A stretch of DNA of 38,728 nt, taken from positions 1-38,728 of IMG/VR virus record IMGVR_UViG_3300006805_000015. One strand, written 5' to 3'. A program made the translations under genes and the position numbers. Positions 6,054 to 13,979 of this stretch are shown here, one piece after another; within the stretch, counting starts at the first letter, position 1, and each line of letters begins with the position of its first letter. The notes beneath the pieces are model-generated. The model searched no databases and was not told where the DNA came from. It saw only the letters and a list, made by a program, of their open reading frames with translations. This stretch comes from a virus.

Positions 6054-6723
6054 CTGGTGCGGCCACGACGCCGCGAAGTATGCAGTGGAGCATTGGCACT
6101 ATTCGCGGTGCATGCCGTCCGGGAAGCTCGTGCGCGTCGGGGCATGGGAAGACGAACGGTTCATCGGCGCGATCATGTACGGCCTCGGCGCCACGCCGAT
6201 GTTGTGCCGGCCCTACGGCCTCGCGATCAACCAAGTCGCCGAGCTCGTCCGCGTCGCCCTTGCGCCGCACAAAGCGCCGGTGTCCCGCATGATGGCCATA
6301 TCGCTCAAGATGCTCCGGAAGTTCTGCCCTGGCCTACGCATCGTCGTTTCGTTCGCAGACACGAACGAGGGGCACCACGGAGGCATCTACCAAGCGACGA
6401 ATTGGATCTATGCCGGCCGGTCTGACGCCGCCAAGTTCGGCGTCCTGAACGGCAAGGTGATCCACCCGCGGACGATATCCGAGATGGTCAAACGCGACCC
6501 TTCCGTACGTTCGCGGATGACGTGGACCGTCAAACAGGGCAAGCATCGATACCTGATGCCCCTCGACGATTCGATGCGGGCGTTCTGCGCGAAGCTCGCA
6601 CAGCCATACCCAAAGCGCGCCGGAAGCAAAGCGAACGTTGCGCCCGTCCACCAGACGGGAGAGGGCGGTGTAACTCCGACCCCGGCGCTCCACCTCCCCA
6701 CGAAGGAGGTCGGCAATGGCTAA
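6037..6723 (+). CDS. Mom-family DNA modification protein (GNAT-like), 228 aa
   Basis: The sequence aligns by eye with phage Mu Mom along its length: AVEHWHYSRCMPSG, GAWEDERFIGAIMYGLGA, PYGLAINQVAELVRVALAPH, SRMMAISLKMLRK, PGLRIVVSFADTNEGHHGG, IYQATNWIYAG. Mom converts adenine to N6-carbamoylmethyl-type adenine in Mu DNA and blocks many restriction enzymes. ATG 6037 is chosen because homology begins a few residues later; it sits in the palindrome GCCATGGC and overlaps the ParB-like gene by 17 bases. The C-terminal about 40 residues are low-complexity and may differ from Mu. Stop TAA 6721-6723 overlaps the next gene. Confidence 0.88.
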   Translation: MALRLDWCGHDAAKYAVEHWHYSRCMPSGKLVRVGAWEDERFIGAIMYGLGATPMLCRPYGLAINQVAELVRVALAPHKAPVSRMMAISLKMLRKFCPGLRIVVSFADTNEGHHGGIYQATNWIYAGRSDAAKFGVLNGKVIHPRTISEMVKRDPSVRSRMTWTVKQGKHRYLMPLDDSMRAFCAKLAQPYPKRAGSKANVAPVHQTGEGGVTPTPALHLPTKEVGNG

Positions 6724-7114
6724 AGGCGGCGCCCCCACGAAGCTCACGCCCGAGCTGCAGACCAAGATCGTCGCGTTCATACGCGCGGGCGGCTACGTCG
6801 AGACCGCGGCCGCAGCAGCGGGTATCAACAAGAGCACGTTCTACGACTGGCTCAAGCGGGGCGCCGCCCAAAAGGCAGGCCCCTACCGCGAGTTTTCCGA
6901 CGCAGTAGAAAAGGCGGCCGCCGAATCCGAGATGGCTGACGTCGCCCGCATCAACAAGGCGGCCCAGGACGGCGTGTGGCAAGCCGCGGCGTGGCGCCTC
7001 GAGCGGAAGTTCCCCGAACGTTGGGGACGCAAGGAACGCACGGACCCCGCGGCCGGCGGCGGCGATACGCCTATCGTCCTCCAGTACGTCCCCAAGTCGA
7101 AGCGCGCGAGCTAA
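6716..7114 (+). CDS. terS: Terminase small subunit (likely), 132 aa
   Basis: Residues about 1-60 form a homeodomain-like HTH (GGAPTKLTPELQTKIVAFI, YVETAAAAAGINKSTFYDWL), followed by helices YREFSDAVEKAAAESEM and DGVWQAAAWRLERKFPERWG. This is the standard architecture of many phage small terminases that recognise the pac/cos site and recruit the large subunit. A perfect AAGGAGGT at 6703-6710 lies 5 bases before ATG 6716, and the large-subunit gene follows after 3 bases. Confidence 0.82.
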   Translation: MAKGGAPTKLTPELQTKIVAFIRAGGYVETAAAAAGINKSTFYDWLKRGAAQKAGPYREFSDAVEKAAAESEMADVARINKAAQDGVWQAAAWRLERKFPERWGRKERTDPAAGGGDTPIVLQYVPKSKRAS

Positions 7115-7117
7115 CCC

Positions 7118-8578
7118 ATGTGGGCCTTGCTGATGACACTGGCGCTCCAACTCGCGTCGAGCACGCCGACCTTCTCGGCGTTCGACCCGAGCGTCATCCC
7201 GTATCAGGACCAGGTGGTCGACGACGTCCTGTGCCAGTACGACTATGGGCTCGGCGTCCACGAGCTACTGCTGTCGGGCGCTGTAGGCTCCGCCAAGTCC
7301 GTGCTCATGGCGCACCTGGGCATCCGGCATTGCCTCGAGTTCCCGCGCGCGCGCCTCCTGCTCGGCCGCAAGGCACTCCCGGACCTCAAAAAGACGATCT
7401 TCACGAAGGTGCTCGAGCATCTCGAAGGGTCTTTGAAGGAGGGGCGCGACTACACTGTGTCGCGCGCCTCCCCGTATATCCGCTTCCGCAACGGCTCTGA
7501 GGTCATCGTTACCACGTGGGCGGACAAGCGCTACAAAAAGGTGCGCTCCCTCGACATCTCCGCCGCGATCATCGAGGAGCTGACGGAGAACAACGACGAG
7601 GACAAGGAAGCCTACTTCGAGATCCTGATGCGCATCGGGCGCCTGCCGCACGTGCCGCAGGGCTGGCTGTGCGCCGCGACGAACCCTGACGGGCCATCGC
7701 ACTGGGTCTACGACCACTTCGAGCTCGGCAAGGACGAGAGCCTTGCCACGAAGGGAAGCGCGCTCGGACTCGGCCCGAACCAGGACCGCGCGCCCACGAA
7801 GCACGTCTACTACTCCGTCACCGACGACAACCCGTTCCTCCCCGACTCCTACAAGGAGCGCCTGCGGACCGGCCTGGACCCAAAGCGCTACATGCGCATG
7901 GGCAAGGGCCGGTGGATCGAGCTGAAGTCAGACGGCATCTACTACGCGTACGACAAGGCGCGGAACTACCGCGACGTGGACTACGTGATAAACGCGTCGT
8001 ATCCCGTCATCCTGGCTTGGGACTTCAACATCGGTGACGGCAAGCCGCTCAGCGCTGCGGTGATGCAATTCATCCGCGACGAGCTGCACATCTTCGGCGA
8101 GGTCGTCGTCGACGGCATCCGCACTGAGGAGAGCTGCGAGGAGATGGCCGCGCGCGGCTTCCTCGACCACCCGACGAGCTACGTCGTGTGCGGCGACGCC
8201 TCGGGGAAGCACCGCGACACGCGCAGCAAGCGCAGCGACTACGAGATCATCAAGTCGTTCCTGGCCAACTATCGAACGCCGGACGGCCGCGCGCTGCGGT
8301 TCGAGACCAACGTCCCCCTGGCCAACCCGCCGGTGCGCACGCGTCACAACGTGATGAACGCCTATTGCGCGAACGCCGCTGGCGTCCACCGGCTGTTCGG
8401 CTACCGCGGCGCGCCGACCGTCGACAAGGCGCTGCGCCTCACCGCGCTGAAGCCCGGCGGTCAGTACATCGAGGACGACTCGAAGCCGTACCAGCACATC
8501 GGCACAGCCGTCGGCTACGCCCTCGTCGCGCTCACGAAGAACGCCAACTCCAAGCCCCAAGGGATGGTGCAGCTATGA
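7118..8578 (+). CDS. terL: Terminase large subunit (ATPase-nuclease), 486 aa
   Basis: The Walker A motif GAVGSAKS is at 54-61 and the Walker B AAIIEE at about 149-154. The RNase H-like nuclease domain has acidic residues at D302 (ILAWDFNIGDG), D360 (VCGDASG) and a late cluster near SKPYQHIGTAVGYAL. This is a terminase of the Terminase_3/6 type that packages DNA into proheads. ATG 7118 is used; the first residues look like an artefactual signal peptide, so ATG 7133 is an alternative. The stop overlaps the portal start (ATGA). Confidence 0.93.
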   Translation: MWALLMTLALQLASSTPTFSAFDPSVIPYQDQVVDDVLCQYDYGLGVHELLLSGAVGSAKSVLMAHLGIRHCLEFPRARLLLGRKALPDLKKTIFTKVLEHLEGSLKEGRDYTVSRASPYIRFRNGSEVIVTTWADKRYKKVRSLDISAAIIEELTENNDEDKEAYFEILMRIGRLPHVPQGWLCAATNPDGPSHWVYDHFELGKDESLATKGSALGLGPNQDRAPTKHVYYSVTDDNPFLPDSYKERLRTGLDPKRYMRMGKGRWIELKSDGIYYAYDKARNYRDVDYVINASYPVILAWDFNIGDGKPLSAAVMQFIRDELHIFGEVVVDGIRTEESCEEMAARGFLDHPTSYVVCGDASGKHRDTRSKRSDYEIIKSFLANYRTPDGRALRFETNVPLANPPVRTRHNVMNAYCANAAGVHRLFGYRGAPTVDKALRLTALKPGGQYIEDDSKPYQHIGTAVGYALVALTKNANSKPQGMVQL

Positions 8579-9999
8579 CGCTCCGTACCGAGACCAAGAT
8601 GCTGCGCGACGCCCACGGCGCCTTGCGCGGGACGCTCGAGCACAACGCAAAGCTCCTCGACATCCACGAGGGCAACCTCCTCCCCTACATCGACGACGAC
8701 CTGCGCCGACAGCTGTCGCCGCAGTCGTATGCCGCCTGCCGCGACCGCATCGCGCCCATCAACCTCCTGGTCAAGATCGTCGAGAAAATGTCGACGATCT
8801 ACCAGCCAGGCCCCGCGCGCCGCCTGGTCGCCGGGAGCGAGGCCGACAAGGCGTTGTTCGCCTGGTACCTCGAGCGCATGGCGCCAAACGTCGCCCTTGC
8901 CGCGGCGTGCGAGCTGTTCAACCTGAACAAGGGTCTGCTCCTCCAGCCCTACGTGCACCAGGGGCAGCCGCGCCTGCGCGCCGTGCAGAACGACCACTTT
9001 TTCGTCGTCTCGCGCGACCCGGTCGACCCGCTGACGCCGACCCACGTCGTCACGTTCGAAGGCTGCGGCGACGGCGAGGTCGACTACCAGGCATACACGG
9101 CCGGCGAGTTCCTCGCCTTCAACTCGAAGGACGAGGTCGACGGCGCGCTCATGGCGCAGCTGAACAACGCCGAGGGCGTCAACCCGTTCCAAGCGCTGCC
9201 GTTCGTCTACGCATCCGCGTCCAAGTCGCGCCTCATGGCGAAGCCGGACACCGACGTGCTCGCGATGACCAAGCTGATTCCGCTGCTGTTCACGGACCTG
9301 AACTACGCGGTCATGTACCAGTCGTTCAGCATCATCTACGGCATCGACATCGACGACGAGAACCTGGCGCGATCGCCGTCCGCGTTTTGGCGCTTTAAGA
9401 CGTCCGGCGACGGCGAGAAAAAGCCGGAGATCGGCCAAATCAAGCCCGACGTGGACATCGACCCGGTGCTCACGCTCATCCAAACGCAGCTCGCGCTGTG
9501 GCTGAACACGCGCGGCATTCGCCCGGGCGCCGTCGGCAAGCTCGACAAGGACAACTTCGCGTCGGGCATCTCGAAAATGGTCGATGAGATGGACACCTAC
9601 GAGGCGCGGCAAAAGCTCGTCGAGCGCTTCACGGCGATCGAGACCGCGCTGTGGGACCTCGTCATGCACAAGATGCACCCGGTGTGGGCGCAGCAAGGTC
9701 TCATCGACAACGGCGCGACGTTCTCGAGCGACGCCAAGGCCGAGGTGGTGTTCCCGACGCAGACCGCCATGGCGCCGCGCGGCCAGCTCGTCGCCGACGT
9801 GAAGGCGGAGGAGGACGCGGGCTACATCACGCGCAAGCTCGCGCTCAAGCGCCTCAACCCGATGCTCTCCGAGGAGGAGGTCGATGCCCTGCTCAAGGAG
9901 ATCGATGAGGAGCGGGCGGCGCGCGCGGCCGACGCCCCCAAGGGCGCGGACGACAAGCAACCCGAGGACGACGGGAAAGCGAAGGAGGACGCTGCATGA
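8575..9999 (+). CDS. Portal protein (SPP1 gp6-like), 474 aa
   Basis: The gene follows terL with an ATGA overlap and has the length and composition of siphovirus portals. Typical elements include an N-terminal helical wing (LRTETKMLRDAHGALRGTLE), NLLVKIVEKMSTIYQPGPAR, a long central beta/alpha segment, the channel-type helices LVERFTAIETALWDLVMHKM, and an acidic, Lys-rich C-terminal tail (EEDAGYITRKLALKRLNPML...). The dodecamer forms the DNA entry vertex. Assignment uses gene order plus overall features. Confidence 0.85.
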   Translation: MTLRTETKMLRDAHGALRGTLEHNAKLLDIHEGNLLPYIDDDLRRQLSPQSYAACRDRIAPINLLVKIVEKMSTIYQPGPARRLVAGSEADKALFAWYLERMAPNVALAAACELFNLNKGLLLQPYVHQGQPRLRAVQNDHFFVVSRDPVDPLTPTHVVTFEGCGDGEVDYQAYTAGEFLAFNSKDEVDGALMAQLNNAEGVNPFQALPFVYASASKSRLMAKPDTDVLAMTKLIPLLFTDLNYAVMYQSFSIIYGIDIDDENLARSPSAFWRFKTSGDGEKKPEIGQIKPDVDIDPVLTLIQTQLALWLNTRGIRPGAVGKLDKDNFASGISKMVDEMDTYEARQKLVERFTAIETALWDLVMHKMHPVWAQQGLIDNGATFSSDAKAEVVFPTQTAMAPRGQLVADVKAEEDAGYITRKLALKRLNPMLSEEEVDALLKEIDEERAARAADAPKGADDKQPEDDGKAKEDAA

Positions 10000-10277
10000 G
10001 CTGTCGGGACTGCGGCGCGCCAAGCCACGAGCGCTGCTGGGTAACAACCGCGCATTCCACCACAGCGATCGACGACGTCAACCACCCGCCGCACTATAAG
10101 GCCGGCAAGATCGAGGTCATCGACTTCATCGAGGACCAGCGGTTCGGCTACCGCCTCGGCAACGTGGTCAAGTACCTGTGCCGCCACGCGCACAAGGGCA
10201 CGCCGCTGAAGGACCTGAAGAAGGCGCGTTGGTATCTCGAACGCGAGATCGCGGCGCTCGAGAAAGAGGCGCCGTGA
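9996..10277 (+). CDS. DUF3310 protein (T7 gp1.7-like nucleotide kinase family), 93 aa
   Basis: Residues about 26-90 match DUF3310: DVNHPPHYKAGKIEVIDFIE, NVVKYLCRHAHKGTPLKDLK, KARWYLEREI. T7 gp1.7, which contains this domain, phosphorylates dGMP and dTMP. The first 25 residues add a Cys-rich segment (SCRDCGAPSHERC), unusual for the family and possibly metal-binding. The ATGA overlap with portal couples it to the head operon, an odd place for a nucleotide-metabolism gene. Confidence 0.85.
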   Translation: MSCRDCGAPSHERCWVTTAHSTTAIDDVNHPPHYKAGKIEVIDFIEDQRFGYRLGNVVKYLCRHAHKGTPLKDLKKARWYLEREIAALEKEAP

Positions 10278-10495
10278 AGCTCCACAAGCTCAACCAGCTC
10301 TCATGGACGCCTGCGAACGTGCTCGCCAGCGTCGACGTCGATAATGTCGAGCAGCTCGTCGTCGTCGCGAAGATGAAGGACGGCTCGTTCGACACCGTCG
10401 CCACGCGCATGACGCTGTCCACGCTCACGTGCCTGTGCATGGCACTGCAGCGGCGCACGTTCCGGGTCATGGACATGACGGCGGAGGAGGAATGA
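10274..10495 (+). CDS. Hypothetical protein, 73 aa
   Basis: GTG 10274 forms a GTGA overlap with the DUF3310 stop. The sequence is a small alpha/beta protein (KLHKLNQLSWTPANVLASVD, QLVVVAKMKDGSFDTVATRM, MTLSTLTCLCMALQRRTF) without membrane segments. The pattern resembles small phage proteins that modulate host enzymes, but no family is recognised. The stop overlaps ATG 10492. Confidence 0.6.
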   Translation: MKLHKLNQLSWTPANVLASVDVDNVEQLVVVAKMKDGSFDTVATRMTLSTLTCLCMALQRRTFRVMDMTAEEE

Positions 10496-10920
10496 GCGTC
10501 CGCTGGCAGCGATTCACCCTCGACATCCCCGAGCACCTGGACGGCGCCCAGCGCCTCCAGCTCGCGGACGACATCATCGAGCACATCAAGCGCCGGACCG
10601 AAGCGGGCAAGGACAAGAGCGGCAAGTCTTTCCCCAAGTACAGCAGGGCATACATCGAGTCGCTCGATTTCAAGGTCGCCGGCAAGTCCCCGGGGGACGT
10701 CAACCTCACGCTCTCCGGCGACATGCTCGCCGCGCTGCAGCTCCTCGGCCACCAGGACGGGCAGATCACGATCGGCTTCGAGCCGGGCACGGATGAGAAC
10801 GCGCGCGCCGACGGCAACGTCCGCGGCGCGTACGGCGGCGAGCCGAACCCGCGCAAGGCGCGCGACTTTCTCGGCATCGCACCCAACGAACTCGCGAAAA
10901 TCTTGAGGCACTACGAATGA
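10492..10920 (+). CDS. Putative virion morphogenesis / neck protein (first of two), 142 aa
   Basis: A GGAGGAGG at 10483-10490 precedes ATG 10492. Helix-turn features LADDIIEHIKRRTEAGKDKSGK and NLTLSGDMLAALQLL, then ITIGFEPGTDENARADGN and RKARDFLGI, resemble the Mu gpG/phage virion-morphogenesis and HK97 gp10 style of head-tail proteins (an 'NLTxSGxML' core followed by a strand and a 'NAKAxxH/N' helix). The gene at 11943 has a similar layout. Role in head completion or tail joining is inferred. Confidence 0.55.
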   Translation: MSVRWQRFTLDIPEHLDGAQRLQLADDIIEHIKRRTEAGKDKSGKSFPKYSRAYIESLDFKVAGKSPGDVNLTLSGDMLAALQLLGHQDGQITIGFEPGTDENARADGNVRGAYGGEPNPRKARDFLGIAPNELAKILRHYE

Positions 10921-11120
10921 CGTTCGACGAGAACGGCAAAAAATTTATCGACGGCATCGCAGACGCCGTCGAGTACGCGTACGCGCGGGCCGGCGTCCAA
11001 GCCACCGCGAAGGACATCGCATCGGAGAGCGTGCGCATTTACTTCGATTTCATGTCGAACTACGCGGCAAACGCTAACCGCCCGCCGAAAGTGGAGATCA
11101 AATGGCCGGTGTCCCTATGA
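10917..11120 (+). CDS. Hypothetical protein, 67 aa
   Basis: ATG 10917 overlaps the previous stop and TGA 11118-11120 overlaps ATG 11117. The product is soluble, helical and aromatic-rich (FIDGIADAVEYAYARAG, ESVRIYFDFMSNYAANANRP). It is encoded between structural genes but is too small to be a standard head protein. Not recognised. Confidence 0.55.
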   Translation: MTFDENGKKFIDGIADAVEYAYARAGVQATAKDIASESVRIYFDFMSNYAANANRPPKVEIKWPVSL

Positions 11121-11404
11121 GCAAGCAACGCGCGAACCGTGAAGCCGAAGAGCCATCCTGCACGCCGGCGCCGGCTGCGACCGTCCCATACGAGCCCACT
11201 CCTCCCACGAAGGAGCAGGAGCTCGCGAGGGACTACCAGCGCGCCGTCGACGACGTCGTCGTCCTCCGCGAAGAGCTGAAGGACGCGCAGCAGGAGGAGC
11301 AAATCGCCCGCAGCCACCGGGCGGACGTTGAGACGCAGCTACGGCTCAAGCGCGAGCACATGAAAAAGCTCCACGAGGAGCTGAGCAAGCTGGTGAACGC
11401 ATGA
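11117..11404 (+). CDS. Coiled-coil protein, 95 aa
   Basis: Residues about 30-93 form a continuous heptad-bearing helix (ELARDYQRAVDDVVVLREEL, KDAQQEEQIARSHRADVETQ, KREHMKKLHEELSKL). The N-terminal 30 residues are Pro/Ala/Thr-rich and probably flexible. ATG 11117 is preferred for its ATGA overlap; an in-frame ATG at 11102 is possible. Position before scaffold and capsid genes is compatible with an assembly role, but this is not established. Confidence 0.6.
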   Translation: MSKQRANREAEEPSCTPAPAATVPYEPTPPTKEQELARDYQRAVDDVVVLREELKDAQQEEQIARSHRADVETQLRLKREHMKKLHEELSKLVNA

Positions 11405-11538
11405 ACGTCTGGGAGGCGATCGGATGCGTCGTCGCGCTGCCGGTGCTCGCGATTGCTGCCGGCATTGGCGAAGCCCTCGCTTCGGGCTTCCGCCGCTGGG
11501 CACACCGCCACCTGGAGCGCGTACGTGACAAAGGCTAA
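11401..11538 (+). CDS. Tiny single-pass membrane protein, 45 aa
   Basis: ATG 11401 forms an ATGA overlap with the preceding stop; TAA 11536-11538. Residues 5-28 (EAIGCVVALPVLAIAAGIGE) are a hydrophobic helix followed by a basic tail (FRRWAHRHLERVRDKG), a typical single-span N-out/C-in peptide. It overlaps the next gene by 14 bases. Codon third positions are mostly G/C. Function unknown. Confidence 0.5.
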   Translation: MNVWEAIGCVVALPVLAIAAGIGEALASGFRRWAHRHLERVRDKG

Positions 11539-11719
11539 GCGCATCCCCTACGTGCACATGTACGGCGGCATGGCGCGCGGCGGCGTCATCCTCACCGCGT
11601 GCGGCAAGGTCAAGGCGCACCTGCCGGGCAAGGACACGATCACGCTCCAGGCGCTCAGCCGTGTCACCTGCCCGGAGTGCCTCAAGCAATTCGGCGGCCC
11701 ATCGGAGGAACCGGCATGA
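11525..11719 (+). CDS. Small Cys-containing protein, 64 aa
   Basis: GTG 11525 gives MTKAKRIPYVHMYGG...; the product has one Cys at ILTACGK and a pair at VTCPECLKQFGG, the spacing of a minimal zinc ribbon. It ends four bases into the next gene (ATGA). Small zinc-ribbon proteins of this kind are common in phages and usually unassigned. Confidence 0.55.
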   Translation: MTKAKRIPYVHMYGGMARGGVILTACGKVKAHLPGKDTITLQALSRVTCPECLKQFGGPSEEPA

Positions 11720-11952
11720 GCGACTTGCATCACAAGATACAGCGCGTAAACGGAGTCAAATTGATCTCCGACACGCGGCGTTGCGCGATCAACGGCGCAA
11801 ACTACACCCGCGACCAGCTCGGGCTGCAGCGCCTCGAGATCAAGGTGCGCACGTGCCTCGCGTGCCGCCAGCCTTTCGAGAGCACCGGCGCGCGATTGTG
11901 CGGCTGCAACGCGGACGACGTGCTCGGCCTGCGTATAGGGGAATGCGGTTGA
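11716..11952 (+). CDS. Small Cys-rich protein, 78 aa
   Basis: A GGAGGA at 11704-11709 precedes ATG 11716. The C-terminal half contains RTCLACRQPFESTGARLCGCN, four Cys in a CxxC...CxC arrangement that could bind zinc; the N-terminal half is basic (HHKIQRVNGVKLISDTRRC). The stop lies 7 codons inside nothing recognisable and overlaps the next gene's start (ATG 11943) by 10 bases. Function unknown. Confidence 0.55.
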   Translation: MSDLHHKIQRVNGVKLISDTRRCAINGANYTRDQLGLQRLEIKVRTCLACRQPFESTGARLCGCNADDVLGLRIGECG

Positions 11953-12443
11953 GCGCCACCAACGACATTTCCGCCTTCGTGCGCAAGCTCGAGGCCTCGG
12001 TGCAAGCCACCGTGAAGAGCAACGAGCTCGCGGACCTCGGGAACGAAGCGATCCGCCTCATCGTGAAGCGCACGCGCCTCGGCTACGGCGTGCGCGGCCA
12101 AGGCTTCGACCGCTACAAGCTCCCGCCGCTTTCCGCGTTCTACGTGAAGCAGCGGCAGCTCGACGGCTCGGACCTCTCCGGCGACACGTCCCCGACGCGC
12201 AGCAACCTCACGCGCACCGGTCAAATGCTCGACAGCATGGCCGTCATCTCGGTGAAGCCTGGCGCCGTCGTCGTCGGTCCGCAGGGGGGACGCCTCGACG
12301 GCCCGCTCGGCAACGACGACGTCGCGCGCTGGGTGTCCGTGCGCCGCCCGTTCAACTACCTCTCGCGCCTTGAGCAAGAGCAGCTCCGGCGTTTCTACCG
12401 CAACCGCTTCGGCGATCTCCTGCGCAACCAAAGGTTGACTTAA
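11943..12443 (+). CDS. Putative virion morphogenesis / neck protein (second of two), 166 aa
   Basis: ATG 11943 has GGGGA a few bases upstream; TTG 11949 is an alternative. Features are a helix IRLIVKRTRLGYGVRGQGFD, the NLTRTGQMLDSM core, a strand pair AVVVGPQGG and a C-terminal LEQEQLRRFYRNRF helix. This is the layout of gpG-like/HK97 gp10-like proteins and resembles the gene at 10492. It lies just upstream of scaffold and capsid genes. Confidence 0.6.
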   Translation: MRLSATNDISAFVRKLEASVQATVKSNELADLGNEAIRLIVKRTRLGYGVRGQGFDRYKLPPLSAFYVKQRQLDGSDLSGDTSPTRSNLTRTGQMLDSMAVISVKPGAVVVGPQGGRLDGPLGNDDVARWVSVRRPFNYLSRLEQEQLRRFYRNRFGDLLRNQRLT

Positions 12444-12465
12444 CCCCCGACCTGTGAGGCACACT

Positions 12466-13086
12466 ATGAGTACGAATCCTCCTGCTCCCAACGGGAGCAA
12501 CCCGCCAGATCCCACGGATCCCGGGGCGAATCCACCGAACGACTCCGTCAAGGATGCCGAGGCGGTCCTCGCGAAAAACCGCGAGCTGCTAGCGGCAAAC
12601 GCGAAGCTGAAAGCGGATATCGACGCCTTCAACAAGGCGAAGAAAGACGCCGAAGACGCGGCCCTGAAGGACCAGCAAAAGTGGAAAGAGGTAGCCGAGA
12701 ACACGGAGAAGGAAAACTCCGAGCTCAAGGCGAAGCTCGCTCAGGTTGATACGCAGGACAAGCAACGGCGGAAGCTCGCCGCAGTCGTGAACGCTGTCGA
12801 CGGCAGCACGATCGACACGAAGTGGTGGCAGCTGCTGCAAAACGAGTTCCTCGACGACGTCCAGGTCGACGCCGAAGGCGCGGTCGACAAGGGCAGCGTC
12901 GCGAAAGTCGTCGAGAAGATCCGCAAGGAATACCCGGAGATCATCCGAGCGAAAGGCGGGCCGACGCTACCAAACGGCGCGCCGGGCGCAAAGGGCGACG
13001 CAACAACCATTCGCAGGAGCGAATGGCTGAAGCTCCCGAGCAAAGAAATGTCGAAGTGGAAGCCGGCGCAAATCGTCGACGGTTGA
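12466..13086 (+). CDS. Scaffolding protein (likely), 206 aa
   Basis: A Pro/Asn-rich N-terminus (residues 1-28) is followed by a long highly charged coiled coil (about 30-105: AEAVLAKNRELLAANAKLKA, KKDAEDAALKDQQKWKEVAE) and a C-terminal domain with DTKWWQLLQNEFLDD. This acidic/basic coiled-coil type immediately before the major capsid gene is typical of DUF4355-style phage scaffolds. ATG 12466 is chosen because GAGG lies about 7 bases upstream; GTG 12454 is the upstream alternative. Confidence 0.8.
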   Translation: MSTNPPAPNGSNPPDPTDPGANPPNDSVKDAEAVLAKNRELLAANAKLKADIDAFNKAKKDAEDAALKDQQKWKEVAENTEKENSELKAKLAQVDTQDKQRRKLAAVVNAVDGSTIDTKWWQLLQNEFLDDVQVDAEGAVDKGSVAKVVEKIRKEYPEIIRAKGGPTLPNGAPGAKGDATTIRRSEWLKLPSKEMSKWKPAQIVDG

Positions 13087-13115
13087 CCGCAAAAACCCAG
13101 GGAAGGGGCATTTAA

Positions 13116-13961
13116 ATGAGCCAGACGGACCTCGCCGCAGTCGTCAACAACATCCAGACCTACTGGTCGCCGCAATTCACGAAGCGCCTGCGCGAGCTGC
13201 TCATGCTCGGCGGCCTCGTGAACAAAGAGTACGACGGCGAGATCAAGCGCGGCGGCGACACCGTGCGCGTGCAGCAGATAATCGATCCCACCGGCCAGCT
13301 CCTGACGGTCGGCACCGATTCCGACTCGTTCAACTCCGAGGCGATCTCGACGACCTACGTCGACGTCAAGGCGGACAAGCGCGCAGTCGCGGCCTACGAG
13401 TTCACGGACCTCGTCGAGCTGCAGTCGATGATCGACCGCGACAAGGTGAAGGACCCGCTGCTCTTCGCCATGGCGAAGCAGATGAACGACTACTTGTACT
13501 CGCTCGTCAGCCCGTCCACCTCGAGCCCCGACCACGACGTCGGCTCGACGACGGCGCTCGACAAAGCCGCACTCGTCGCCGCGCGCGTCCTCGCCGGCGC
13601 CGCGAAGTGGCCGCAGGACGGCAAATGGTTCGGCCTCGTGTCCCCCACGTACTGGGGCGACCTGCTCGGCGACACCACGCTGGCGTCCGGCGACTACACC
13701 GAGGACAAGCCGATCGTCGGCGGTCAGACGGCGCGCCGCCTCATGGGCTTCGACCTCTTCGAGGACAACAGCCGCACCGGCAAATACGCGCTCCTCGCGC
13801 ACCCGGACTTCATGCACCTCGTGCAGCAGACGGCCGTCAACGTGCAAGTGTCCAGCACGCACGCCGCGAAGAAGTTCACCTATGTGATGTCGGTCGATAT
13901 CGTGTTCGGCGCGAAGCTCGGCATCCAAGGCAGCACGAAGCACATCAAGATCAGCGGCTGA
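13116..13961 (+). CDS. Major capsid protein (HK97 fold, P22-coat-like), 281 aa
   Basis: This highly expressed-looking gene follows scaffold with a GGAAGGGG at 13100-13107. Features include TYWSPQFTKRLRELLMLGGL, the E-loop-like GGDTVRVQQIIDPTGQLL, VDVKADKRAVAAYEF, a spine-helix segment DKVKDPLLFAMAKQMNDYLY and the P-domain KWFGLVSPTYWGDLLGD ... LLAHPDFMHLV. This layout is that of P22-coat/'phage capsid' proteins that begin near strand A with no cleaved delta domain. Identification is by family pattern plus position. Confidence 0.9.
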   Translation: MSQTDLAAVVNNIQTYWSPQFTKRLRELLMLGGLVNKEYDGEIKRGGDTVRVQQIIDPTGQLLTVGTDSDSFNSEAISTTYVDVKADKRAVAAYEFTDLVELQSMIDRDKVKDPLLFAMAKQMNDYLYSLVSPSTSSPDHDVGSTTALDKAALVAARVLAGAAKWPQDGKWFGLVSPTYWGDLLGDTTLASGDYTEDKPIVGGQTARRLMGFDLFEDNSRTGKYALLAHPDFMHLVQQTAVNVQVSSTHAAKKFTYVMSVDIVFGAKLGIQGSTKHIKISG

Positions 13962-13979
13962 TCTCGGTTTCGAACCATG

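Noticed and set aside
8515-10047. 510-codon minus-strand open frame opposite the portal gene
   Set aside because: It is the antisense of a strongly coding, well-identified gene. High G/C third positions on one strand leave few stops on the other.
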